Position numbers and translations under genes: made by a program. Source: Novosphingobium sp. 9 (GTDB lineage Bacteria > Pseudomonadota > Alphaproteobacteria > Sphingomonadales > Sphingomonadaceae). Taken from it: a stretch of 64,000 nt of DNA. Where the stretch lies: assembly GCF_025340265.1 (NCBI RefSeq), contig NZ_CP022708.1, positions 767,501 through 831,500 of the forward strand, read 5' to 3'. The notes under the pieces are model-generated. The model did not search any database. It saw only the letters and a program-made list of their open reading frames with translations, and had not been told where the DNA came from. Shown here one piece after another: positions 43,319-51,301 of the stretch (its first letter is position 1; every line of letters starts with the position of its first letter).

Positions 43319-45775
43319 ATGACCGTCGTTTCCCGTCGTACTGTGCTGGGCTCCACCGGGGCTGCCGGATTGGCCGCCCTCGCCCCCGGCGCCATGGCCC
43401 GCGCTGCTGCAGTGGGCAAACCTGACACCGGACCACGCGAAGTCACAGCGCTCGGCGACTGGCGCTTTCACCTCGGCCACGCTTCCGACCCGGCGAAGGA
43501 CTTCAGCTTCGGTGCCAGCCATGACACCTACGGCAAGTCCGGCGATGTCGGCACGCCCGTCGCCAATGCGGATTTCGATGCGAGCGGCTGGCAAGCCGTG
43601 CGCCTGCCGCACGACTGGGCTGTCGACCTGCCTTTCGAGCAGTTCGGTCCTGCGGGCTCTGACGCAGACAAGACCGGCGCCTATCAGGGCTTCAAGCCGC
43701 TGGGCCGTCTGTGGCCCGCAACCAGCGTGGGCTGGTATCGCTGCGAGATCCCGATTGCCGCCGGCGATGCCGGTCGCCGCATCGCGCTGGAATTCGATGG
43801 CGTCTCGCGGAACTGCATCGTCATTCTCAACGGCTTTATCGTCGGCACCAACGAAAGCGCCTATGCGCCGTTCCGCCTCGACGTGACCGACTTCGCCCGC
43901 CCCGGCGAGACCAACGTGCTGGTCATCCGCTGCGACGTGAGCCTTGGCGAGGCATGGTCCTACGAAGGCGCGGGGCTCTACCGCGCAGTGCGGCTGGTGA
44001 AGACCGCGCCTGCCCATGTCCGCCAGTGGGGCGCCCGCGTGCGCAGCGACATTCAGGGCACCGCAGCGCGGCTCACCCTCGATACCGAGATCGACAACCA
44101 GGGCGAGGCGCGCACTATCCGCCTGCGCTCACGCGCGCTGGCGCCTGATGGAACAGTCGCCGCAAAGGTTCTGTCCGAACCTGTCGAGCTCGCCGCATGG
44201 AGCAGCCGGACCGTCAGCCAGACCGCCGCGATCGCCGAGGCGAAGCTGTGGGATCTCGACACCCCGCATCTCTACACGCTGGTGTCGGACATTCTCGATG
44301 GCGATGCGCTGCTCGACCGCGACACCTGCCGCTTCGGCCTGCGCACGATCCACTTCGATGCCGACAAGGGCTTCTTCCTCAACGGACGCTCCGTCAAGAT
44401 CAAGGGCACCTGCAACCATCAGGACCATGCGGGCGTCGGCTTTGCCGTGCCGGACAGCCTGCACCGCTGGCGGCTGGAAAAGCTGCGTGAGATGGGCGCC
44501 AACGCCTATCGCTCCACGCACCACTCGCCATCGCCCGTGATCCTCGACGCCTGCGATGAGATGGGCATTCTGGTGATGGACGAAACGCGCCAGATGTCGA
44601 GCAATGCCGAGGGCATGAGCCAGCTGGAACGCGTCATCCGGCAGGGACGCAATCACCCTTGCGTGTTCATCTGGAGCATCGGCAACGAGGAGATCCATCG
44701 CGGCACCGCCACCGGCCTGCGCATTGCCACCACGATGAAGCGCCGCGTCTACGAACTCGACGGCACCCGCCCCGTTACCGAGGCGTTCAACGGCAAGTTC
44801 GGCGAAGGCGCCTCCCCCGTGCTCGACGTGATGGGCTGCAACTACTTCCTCGACGCCATCGATCCTTATCACGCCACCCATCCCGACAAGCCGATGATCG
44901 GCACCGAAACCGGCAGCACGGTGATGGCACGCGGCGTCTATGCGCGCGACGACAAGGCCGGCCTCGTTCCAGCCTACGACAGCGAATACCCGCGCTGGGC
45001 CACCACCGCCGAGCACTGGTGGACGTTCTACAATGCACGCCCGTTTCTGGCGGGCGGGTTCGTGTGGACGGGCTTCGACTATCGCGGCGAGCCCACGCCT
45101 TATGAGCGCTGGCCCGAGAACAGCAGCAACTTCGGCCAGATGGACTTATGCGGCTTCCCCAAGGACAACTACTGGTATTACCGCGCCTGGTGGAGCGGCA
45201 AGCCGGTGCTGCACCTGTTCCCGCACTGGAACTGGAGCGGGCGCGAAGGGCAGAATGTCGCCGTCTGGGTTCACGCCAATTGCGAGGAAGTCGAACTGCT
45301 GTGCAACGGGCGCAGCCTCGGTCGCAAGCGCGTGGAGCATGGCCGCCACCTCGAATGGCAGGTCGCCTATGTGCCCGGCCATATCGAGGCGCGCGGCTTC
45401 AGCGGCGGCAGGCAGGTCATGGTCCAGCGTCGCGAGACCACCGGCGCCCCGGCCCGCGTCGCCCTCACCTGCGACCGCAAGGCGCTGGCGGCGGGCGACG
45501 TCGGCCTCGTGCGCGCGGCGATCCTCGATGCCAAGGGACGCGAAGTGCCCGATGCCAGCAACCGCGTGCATTTCACGCTGGAGGGCGACCTCGCGCTGCT
45601 GGGCGTCGGCAACGGCGACCCGCGCTGTCTGGAGCCCGACCATGCCGATATGCGCAGTGCCTTCAACGGCCTGTGCGCGGCCGTGGTGCAGGCAGGGCCG
45701 GGAAGCGGTCCGCTGCGTATTCGAGCCACGGCTGAGGGACTGACAGGCGGCGCACTGGCTTTTGTACGGGACTGA
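43319..45775 (+). CDS. GH2-family glycosidase, probable beta-galactosidase, Tat signal
   Basis: This 818-residue enzyme has a twin-arginine-like leader ('VSRRTVLGSTGAAG', cut near residue 30). It has the GH2 sugar-binding, Ig-like and TIM-barrel domains, with predicted acid/base Glu457 in 'IWSIGNEEIH' and nucleophile Glu530 in 'IGTETGSTV'. A C-terminal DUF4982-like/Ig region follows ('AWVSGKPVLHLFPHWNW'-type sequence near 620-640). It lacks the Bgal_small domain and so differs from the LacZ-type GH2 at 9619-12768. Members of this layout include beta-galactosidases acting on plant galactans and arabinogalactan. The ATG at 43319 is 33 bases after a terminator, with GGAGAGG upstream. It sits between a TBDR and an S9 peptidase in the proposed glycoprotein regulon. 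Confidence 0.92.
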   Translation: MTVVSRRTVLGSTGAAGLAALAPGAMARAAAVGKPDTGPREVTALGDWRFHLGHASDPAKDFSFGASHDTYGKSGDVGTPVANADFDASGWQAVRLPHDWAVDLPFEQFGPAGSDADKTGAYQGFKPLGRLWPATSVGWYRCEIPIAAGDAGRRIALEFDGVSRNCIVILNGFIVGTNESAYAPFRLDVTDFARPGETNVLVIRCDVSLGEAWSYEGAGLYRAVRLVKTAPAHVRQWGARVRSDIQGTAARLTLDTEIDNQGEARTIRLRSRALAPDGTVAAKVLSEPVELAAWSSRTVSQTAAIAEAKLWDLDTPHLYTLVSDILDGDALLDRDTCRFGLRTIHFDADKGFFLNGRSVKIKGTCNHQDHAGVGFAVPDSLHRWRLEKLREMGANAYRSTHHSPSPVILDACDEMGILVMDETRQMSSNAEGMSQLERVIRQGRNHPCVFIWSIGNEEIHRGTATGLRIATTMKRRVYELDGTRPVTEAFNGKFGEGASPVLDVMGCNYFLDAIDPYHATHPDKPMIGTETGSTVMARGVYARDDKAGLVPAYDSEYPRWATTAEHWWTFYNARPFLAGGFVWTGFDYRGEPTPYERWPENSSNFGQMDLCGFPKDNYWYYRAWWSGKPVLHLFPHWNWSGREGQNVAVWVHANCEEVELLCNGRSLGRKRVEHGRHLEWQVAYVPGHIEARGFSGGRQVMVQRRETTGAPARVALTCDRKALAAGDVGLVRAAILDAKGREVPDASNRVHFTLEGDLALLGVGNGDPRCLEPDHADMRSAFNGLCAAVVQAGPGSGPLRIRATAEGLTGGALAFVRD

Positions 45776-45780
45776 GTACT

Positions 45781-45795
45781 GCGCAAGGGTTGCGC
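45781..45795. repeat. Small hairpin after GH2
   Basis: GCGCAA-GGG-TTGCGC, a 6-bp stem just after the GH2 stop, has no T-run. It could be a weak pause site before the next operator. Confidence 0.35.
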
Positions 45796-45803
45796 GCCCG
45801 GTC

Positions 45804-45819
45804 ATTTGGTATACGGTAT
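45804..45819. promoter_or_regulatory. GTATAC-centred operator upstream of S9 peptidase
   Basis: ATTTGGTATACGGTAT shares its right half (GTATACGGTAT) exactly with the perfect operator at 40233-40248. It lies 34 bases before the S9 start. It gives this gene its own control point behind GH2. Confidence 0.65.
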
Positions 45820-45853
45820 TTTTCATCTTTCCCGTAGCCATCCGATCGGACCC

Positions 45854-48181
45854 ATGACCCTTCGCATCCCGCTTCTCGCCACCGGCGCCGTGCTCGCCAT
45901 GGCCGCCGCCTCGCTGACCCAACCCGTGCTGGCACAAAGCACCAACGATGCCACCGGGCGCGCCGCCATCGAGCGCTCGGTCCACTTGCGCGAAAGCTGG
46001 GAATACCTGACGCGCGAGGTGGCGTGGCCCGCGCACTGGAGCCCGGACGGTACGCACTTCTCCTATCGCAAGACCGTCGCGGGCGGCTTCGCGTTCGAAA
46101 CGGTGGACGTGGCGACCCTCGCCAAGACGCCCGCCTTCGATCACGCCCGCCTTGCCGCAGCCCTCGGCAAGGCGCTGGGCGAAACGATCGCCCCACTGCG
46201 CCTGCCGTTCGAGGCGTTCGACTATGATGGCGCGAATGCGATCACGTTCGAGGTCAACGAAACCGCCTACCGCTGCGACCTTGCCGACTACACCTGCGCC
46301 AAGCTGACATGGCCCGGTCGCCCGCGCGGGTTCGACGTGGTGCGCGATCTTTCGGTCCCGGCGGACAACCACCCTCGCCTCTCGCCCGACGGCAAGTGGG
46401 AAGCCTTCGTGCAGGGCGACAATCTCGTCGTGCGCGCGACAGGCTCATCCGAATTGACGACGCTCAGCACCGACGGTTCGCCCGGCAATTTCTACGATCC
46501 CGAAACCATCGCCTGGTCGCCCGACAGCCGCCACCTGATGATCTATCGCGTGCGTCCCGGCTATGCACGCCATGTCCTGCGTGTGCTCTCCTCGCCCGAC
46601 GACCAGCGCCAGCCCGAACTGCGCAGCCAGCTCTATCCCAAGCCCGGCGATGCCGTCGATCAGGAACAGCCGGTGCTATTCGATGTAACCGCGAAGAAGC
46701 AGACCGACATCGACCCGGGGCTGTTCCCCAATCCCTATCAGCTCTCCGCCCCGCGCTGGCGCAGCGACGGCAAGAGCGCCGAGTTCGACTATGTGAAGCG
46801 CGGCTTCCAGCAGGCGAAAGTCATCGCCGTCGATGGCGAAACCGGCGCGGCCCACGCTGCCGTGACCGAGGATGCGAAAACCTTCGTCTATGCCGACCGC
46901 CGCTTCGTCCACGATGTGAACGGGCTCGGCAAGGAACTGATCTGGGCCTCCGAGCGCGATGGCTGGAACCACCTCTACCTGATCGACGGCGCCACCGGGA
47001 AAGTGAAGACCCGCATCACCACCGGCAACTGGGTGGTGCGCGACGTCGTGCATATCGATGATGCCAAGCGCCAGATCTGGTTCGCGGCAAGCGGCATGAA
47101 CGCGGGCGAAGACCCGTATTTCAAGCACTATTATCGCATCGACTTCGACGGCTCGCACCTTGTGGAACTGACCTCTGCCAAGGCGGATCATACGGTCAGC
47201 TTCTCACCCGACATGCGGTATTTCGTCGACAACTATTCGCGCGTCGATCTGCCCAACGTGTCCGAGCTTCACGATGCCGCCACCGGCAAGCTGATCGCCA
47301 CGATCACCAAGGGCGATGCCAGCGCGCTCTACGCTGCCGGGTTCAAGGCGCCGCAGGTCTTCGTTGCCAAGGGCCGCGACGGCAAGACCGACATATGGGG
47401 CCTCGCCATCTATCCGCGCGACTATGACCCGGCGAAGAAGTATCCGGTGATCGAGAACATCTACGCCGGGCCGCACGACAGCTTCGTGCCCAAGGACTTC
47501 TGGCCGTTCGGCTATCATTCGGGCGGCGACAAGGTGATCGGCATGCAGGAGCAGGCCGACCTTGGCTTCATCGTCGTGCAGATCGACGGCATGGGCACGG
47601 CCAACCGCTCCAAGGCGTTTCAGGACGTGGCATGGAAGAACCTCGCGGACTCCGGCTTCCCCGATCGCATCCTCTGGCACAAGGCCATGGCCAAGGCGAA
47701 CCCGGCCTACGACATCAGCCGCGTGGGCATCTACGGCGCCTCCGCAGGCGGGCAGAGCACGCTCAACGCGCTCCTGTTCCATGGCGATTTCTACAAGGTC
47801 GGCGTCGCCTATGCCGGGTGCTATGACAACCGCATGGACAAGATCAGCTGGAACGAGCAGTGGCTCGGCTGGCCGGTCGATGCCAGCTATTCGGCGGCCT
47901 CGGGCGTCGACAACGCCTGGCGCCTGACCGGCAAGCTGCTGATGATCTTCGGTGAGCAGGACAGCAACGTCGATCCGTCCTCGTCACTGCAAGTGGTGAA
48001 TGCGCTGATCAAGGCGAACAAGGACTTCGAACTGCTCGATGTGCCCGGCGCCGAGCACTCGGTGGGCCGCTCGACCGGCCCGATCGACTATGTCGCGCGG
48101 CGCCAGTTCACCTTCTTCCTGCGCAATCTGGCAGGCGAGGCGACGCCCAACTTCAATACCGAGGTCGCGCCGGGGCACTGA
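45854..48181 (+). CDS. Exported S9-family dipeptidyl peptidase (DPP-IV-like)
   Basis: This 775-residue serine peptidase has a signal peptide ending at 'VLAQ', an eight-bladed propeller (DPPIV_N) and a C-terminal alpha/beta-hydrolase domain. The predicted triad is Ser630 in 'GIYGASAGGQST', Asp703 in 'FGEQDSNVDP' and His735 in 'PGAEHSVGR'. Family S9B enzymes release dipeptides from N-termini, usually after proline or alanine. The start at 45854 is chosen because the frame upstream runs through the operator and has no usable start. With the second S9 gene at 54097-56463 it gives the region two exported proline-type peptidases. A strong terminator follows. Confidence 0.93.
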   Translation: MTLRIPLLATGAVLAMAAASLTQPVLAQSTNDATGRAAIERSVHLRESWEYLTREVAWPAHWSPDGTHFSYRKTVAGGFAFETVDVATLAKTPAFDHARLAAALGKALGETIAPLRLPFEAFDYDGANAITFEVNETAYRCDLADYTCAKLTWPGRPRGFDVVRDLSVPADNHPRLSPDGKWEAFVQGDNLVVRATGSSELTTLSTDGSPGNFYDPETIAWSPDSRHLMIYRVRPGYARHVLRVLSSPDDQRQPELRSQLYPKPGDAVDQEQPVLFDVTAKKQTDIDPGLFPNPYQLSAPRWRSDGKSAEFDYVKRGFQQAKVIAVDGETGAAHAAVTEDAKTFVYADRRFVHDVNGLGKELIWASERDGWNHLYLIDGATGKVKTRITTGNWVVRDVVHIDDAKRQIWFAASGMNAGEDPYFKHYYRIDFDGSHLVELTSAKADHTVSFSPDMRYFVDNYSRVDLPNVSELHDAATGKLIATITKGDASALYAAGFKAPQVFVAKGRDGKTDIWGLAIYPRDYDPAKKYPVIENIYAGPHDSFVPKDFWPFGYHSGGDKVIGMQEQADLGFIVVQIDGMGTANRSKAFQDVAWKNLADSGFPDRILWHKAMAKANPAYDISRVGIYGASAGGQSTLNALLFHGDFYKVGVAYAGCYDNRMDKISWNEQWLGWPVDASYSAASGVDNAWRLTGKLLMIFGEQDSNVDPSSSLQVVNALIKANKDFELLDVPGAEHSVGRSTGPIDYVARRQFTFFLRNLAGEATPNFNTEVAPGH

Positions 48182-48215
48182 TCCCGGCAATACCCTTCCA
48201 CACGGCAGGCAAAAA

Positions 48216-48252
48216 AGAAGGCCGCGAACACGGGGGTGTTCGCGGCCTTTTC
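48216..48252. terminator. Bidirectional rho-independent terminator
   Basis: A 14-bp perfect stem (AAGGCCGCGAACAC with its complement) and a GGGG loop have T-runs on both strands. It lies between the convergent S9 and TBDR genes. Confidence 0.9.
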
Positions 48253-48313
48253 AGTCGGGTTGGCCGACACGCAGCGGGAGGGAGGATGCTGCGCGCCGGC
48301 CGGTCGGAAAGGG

Positions 48314-51109
48314 TCAGAAGCGGAAGCGCGCACCCAACTGGATGGTGCGGGCCTGATAGCGGATGCCGTAAGGCACCAGGCGATCCTTGCCCCACCACAT
48401 GCGCGCATTGTTTTTGAGCAGGTTCGTCGCCTCCAGCGAGAAGGTGATGAACTTGAACGGCGTATAGTTGAGCGCCGCGTCCAGGCGCGATGTCGCATCC
48501 ATGTAAGGCGAGTATTCGGGATAGTCGGCCTGAACCGCCGTGCGATAGCGCGAGCGGTAGTTGTAGGCGACGCGGCCCGAGAACACCGGCGTATCGTAGA
48601 GCAGCGCCAGGTTGTAGGTGTACTTCGACATGCCGATGGCGTTATTGTCCGAGCCATCCGGGTAATCGATGTTACCCTTGATCAGGTAGGTAGCGTTCGC
48701 CGAGACACCGAAGTGCGAGAGCATGCCCGGCAGGAAGTCGAAGAACGTCTGGCCGCTGGCCTCGATCCCTTCGAACGTGCCGCCGCCTGCGTTGCGGTTG
48801 GTCCAGACTTCGCCACTCGTCCCCAGTTCAGGGATATATTCGGTGGCGACACTATAATAAATGTAGCCCTTGGGCTTTTTCAGGTAACCGGCCAGCGTGA
48901 GCGCGCCCCCCTTGCCGAAATAGTATTCCAGCGACGCATCGTAGCTCTTTTCGGTATAGGCCTTCAGATCAGGATTGCCCGCATAGACGGTGTCATTGGC
49001 TGACTGCACGATCCGGAACGGGCTGAGCGCATAGAAATCCACGCGCTGCACGTTCTGCGTATAAGCCAGGCGCAATTGCAGCTTGGGCGTAAAGTGGGCG
49101 ATAGCCGTGACGCTGGGCAGAACGTCAACGAAGTTGCCGCTACCGCTGGCCGTTGAGATCGTTTGGTTCCAGCTGTCGTCATAGCTGTAGGAGGCGCTGC
49201 TGGAATAACCCCAGGTATTGATGACACGGGCACCAAAATTGCCGTCCACCGGAATCGAACCCAGCTTGAAGCCATAGTCCATCATCGCATAGACGGCGAA
49301 GGTCTGCTCACGGGACTTGTAGCCAGAACCGAGGTCAAGGCTTGGCGTCGAGGTCGTCCAGTCGCCGGTTGTTGCATTGGTCTGCAACCACTGATGGATC
49401 GAATCAAGGTTCTTCCAGAGATCCGAGGCGCTGTAGTGATACCAGGTTGGTGCCCCCGAGTAATCTGGAGTCGTGGTCGTAACGCCGATGCCCAGCCAGT
49501 CCTGATCGAGCGTGGTATCGCTGTCAGGGTAGCTGTCACGATAACCATAGCGGTACTGGAGCAGGCGGTTGGTATAGCGGGCACCCATCTTGAACGTCTT
49601 GAAGAAGCCGTCGCTGACATCCTGGGTCAGGTCCACCTGGCTGGTGAACTGCTGGCTCGTCGAAACGCTGCGTTCTTCGTGGAAGTTGTAAAGATAGTAC
49701 TGGCTCGGGTCGCTCATATCGACGCCATTGAAGGTCATGTAGGGCCCCCCGCCGGGCACCAAATCGGAATTGAAATCGATCGTTGCACTGTCGATCGAAT
49801 TGAATCGGTACTCGGTGAGCAAGCCATAATAAAGAGAGCGGGAGTGTTGGTAACCCGCCGAAAAATCGATGTGTGTATGGTCGTTATGCCAGTGCGTCTC
49901 GAAATTGCCGCTCCAGGTGTCGGTGTTGGTCTTGCCGGCATAGGACTGCGGGCCGCCAGCGATCGAACTTGTCGATGTCGCCGGTGTCACCGTTACCGTA
50001 TCCACCGTCTGGGTGTCGGCGCCATTATCGATGTAACTGACGTCGGAGAGGTCGTAGTTTCCGTTACGGATCGTAAGATGCAGGCGGTCACGCCCGGACA
50101 TCTCATGGCTGCTGATGTAATTGCCTTCCAGCACGAAATTCAGCTGATCGCTCGGTGCCCACTGCCACACGGCGTTTAGGGACTTGCGCGTGTTGCGCCC
50201 GGTTTCAGTGCCATAGTTCGCTGCATAGGGCGCGATTGTCGTAGCAGCCGTTGCCGAAGGCAGACTGGCCAGATCGGTGCCGTTGAAGACGCCCGGCGTC
50301 TCGCTCTCGATGAAGGTTTCATCGTAATTGTTCTTGGTGAACGAGCCGTTGAGCAGGAGGCCCATTTCGCCGATGCCGGTGTCGAAACGGTCAGCGACCA
50401 GCAGGCTGGCATAGGGGCTCTTTGTGTTGCCGATGCTGGAGAACACGTTGCGGAAGCTGCCCGCAACCGTCAGGCCCTTGTCCATGTCCAGCGGACGGCG
50501 GAACTCGACGTTGACGGTGCCGGCGATACCGCCCTCGATCTGGTCGGGCGAGCGGGTCTTGTAAACCTCTACCGCCTTGAGCAGTTCGGAAGGAATGTCC
50601 GCCAGATTGAACGAGCGATCAGTGCCGGTGTTGGCTTCCTGGCCGTTGATCGTCGTCGAGATGTCTGTCATGCCGCGGATGGTGACGCTGGCGCCCTCAC
50701 CGTGCTGGCGATCGATCTGGACCCCGGTAACGCGTGCCAGTGCTTCAGGAACGTTGTTGTCGGGCAGCTTGCCCACGTCTTCCGCGACAATAGCGTCAAG
50801 AATCTGTGCGGCATTGCGCTTCTTGGCAGCCGCGCTGGTAAGACTGCCGCGGACGCCAGTCACGAGAATTTCGTTGGCGTTCTCGGTCGTCAGGTTCTTG
50901 GCGACTTCCGCCTTGCACTGCGCGGTAATGGCCGAGCGATCGACGGTTTTGCCTGCCTTGACCACGGCGGCCTGCATGGCCGCCTTGCATTCGTCCAGCG
51001 TGAAGACCGGCGCTGCTGCAGGCGAATCAGCGGCAAAGGCCGGTGCTGCGCCAAGGCCGATAACCATGGCCGCGAGACTCGATGAAATCGTTAGATAATG
51101 TCTTGTCAT
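48314..51109 (-). CDS. TonB-dependent receptor with unusual N-terminal extension
   Basis: This 931-residue outer-membrane receptor has a signal peptide ending at 'PAFAAD'. A ~45-residue segment with two cysteines follows ('FTLDECKAAMQAAV' and 'AITAQCKAEVAKN'), unlike the usual STN domain. Next come a TonB box region 'NEILVTGVRGSL' and a plug with 'LPDNNVPEALARVTGVQIDR' and 'ATINGQEANTGTDRSFNL'-type sequence typical of the TIGR01782 (Caulobacter/Xanthomonas sugar-receptor) group. The barrel ends 'TIQLGARFRF'. ATGs at 51115 and 51109 are both possible. A GTATAC-type operator lies 62 bases upstream. It likely imports glycan or glycopeptide fragments released by enzymes of this cluster. Confidence 0.93.
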   Translation of the reverse strand: MTRHYLTISSSLAAMVIGLGAAPAFAADSPAAAPVFTLDECKAAMQAAVVKAGKTVDRSAITAQCKAEVAKNLTTENANEILVTGVRGSLTSAAAKKRNAAQILDAIVAEDVGKLPDNNVPEALARVTGVQIDRQHGEGASVTIRGMTDISTTINGQEANTGTDRSFNLADIPSELLKAVEVYKTRSPDQIEGGIAGTVNVEFRRPLDMDKGLTVAGSFRNVFSSIGNTKSPYASLLVADRFDTGIGEMGLLLNGSFTKNNYDETFIESETPGVFNGTDLASLPSATAATTIAPYAANYGTETGRNTRKSLNAVWQWAPSDQLNFVLEGNYISSHEMSGRDRLHLTIRNGNYDLSDVSYIDNGADTQTVDTVTVTPATSTSSIAGGPQSYAGKTNTDTWSGNFETHWHNDHTHIDFSAGYQHSRSLYYGLLTEYRFNSIDSATIDFNSDLVPGGGPYMTFNGVDMSDPSQYYLYNFHEERSVSTSQQFTSQVDLTQDVSDGFFKTFKMGARYTNRLLQYRYGYRDSYPDSDTTLDQDWLGIGVTTTTPDYSGAPTWYHYSASDLWKNLDSIHQWLQTNATTGDWTTSTPSLDLGSGYKSREQTFAVYAMMDYGFKLGSIPVDGNFGARVINTWGYSSSASYSYDDSWNQTISTASGSGNFVDVLPSVTAIAHFTPKLQLRLAYTQNVQRVDFYALSPFRIVQSANDTVYAGNPDLKAYTEKSYDASLEYYFGKGGALTLAGYLKKPKGYIYYSVATEYIPELGTSGEVWTNRNAGGGTFEGIEASGQTFFDFLPGMLSHFGVSANATYLIKGNIDYPDGSDNNAIGMSKYTYNLALLYDTPVFSGRVAYNYRSRYRTAVQADYPEYSPYMDATSRLDAALNYTPFKFITFSLEATNLLKNNARMWWGKDRLVPYGIRYQARTIQLGARFRF

Positions 51110-51170
51110 GCCCATCCCCGTTTCCCCGAAGGGTCCTTGCCGCACAAAGGACACATACCGGAAAAGAAAA

Positions 51171-51186
51171 GGATCGTATACTGGAT
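51171..51186. promoter_or_regulatory. GTATAC-centred operator upstream of TBDR
   Basis: GGATCGTATACTGGAT shares its first eleven bases (GGATCGTATAC) with the site at 56685-56700. It lies 62 bases before the minus-strand receptor start, the same distance as the site of the 40310 receptor. Confidence 0.6.
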
Positions 51187-51233
51187 TTTGTATGAGTTAT
51201 TCCACGAGCCGGCGGATGTGGCATTATTGATAC

Positions 51234-51274
51234 AAAAATGGCTCCGACGACGAAACTTCTGTCACCGGAGCCAT
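51234..51274 (-). terminator. Rho-independent terminator of the S9-DUF5695 operon
   Basis: Read on the minus strand, ATGGCTCCG and CGGAGCCAT form a 9-bp stem with a 19-base loop and are followed by TTTTT. It lies 28 bases after the stop of the large DUF5695-like gene. Confidence 0.75.
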
Positions 51275-51301
51275 GAAAATTCGGCAACTATGCCTATCTC
51301 G

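Noticed and set aside
40655..44017. 1120-codon open frame on the minus strand
   Set aside because: Antisense to a TBDR and the start of GH2; composition is typical of a codon-shadow frame.
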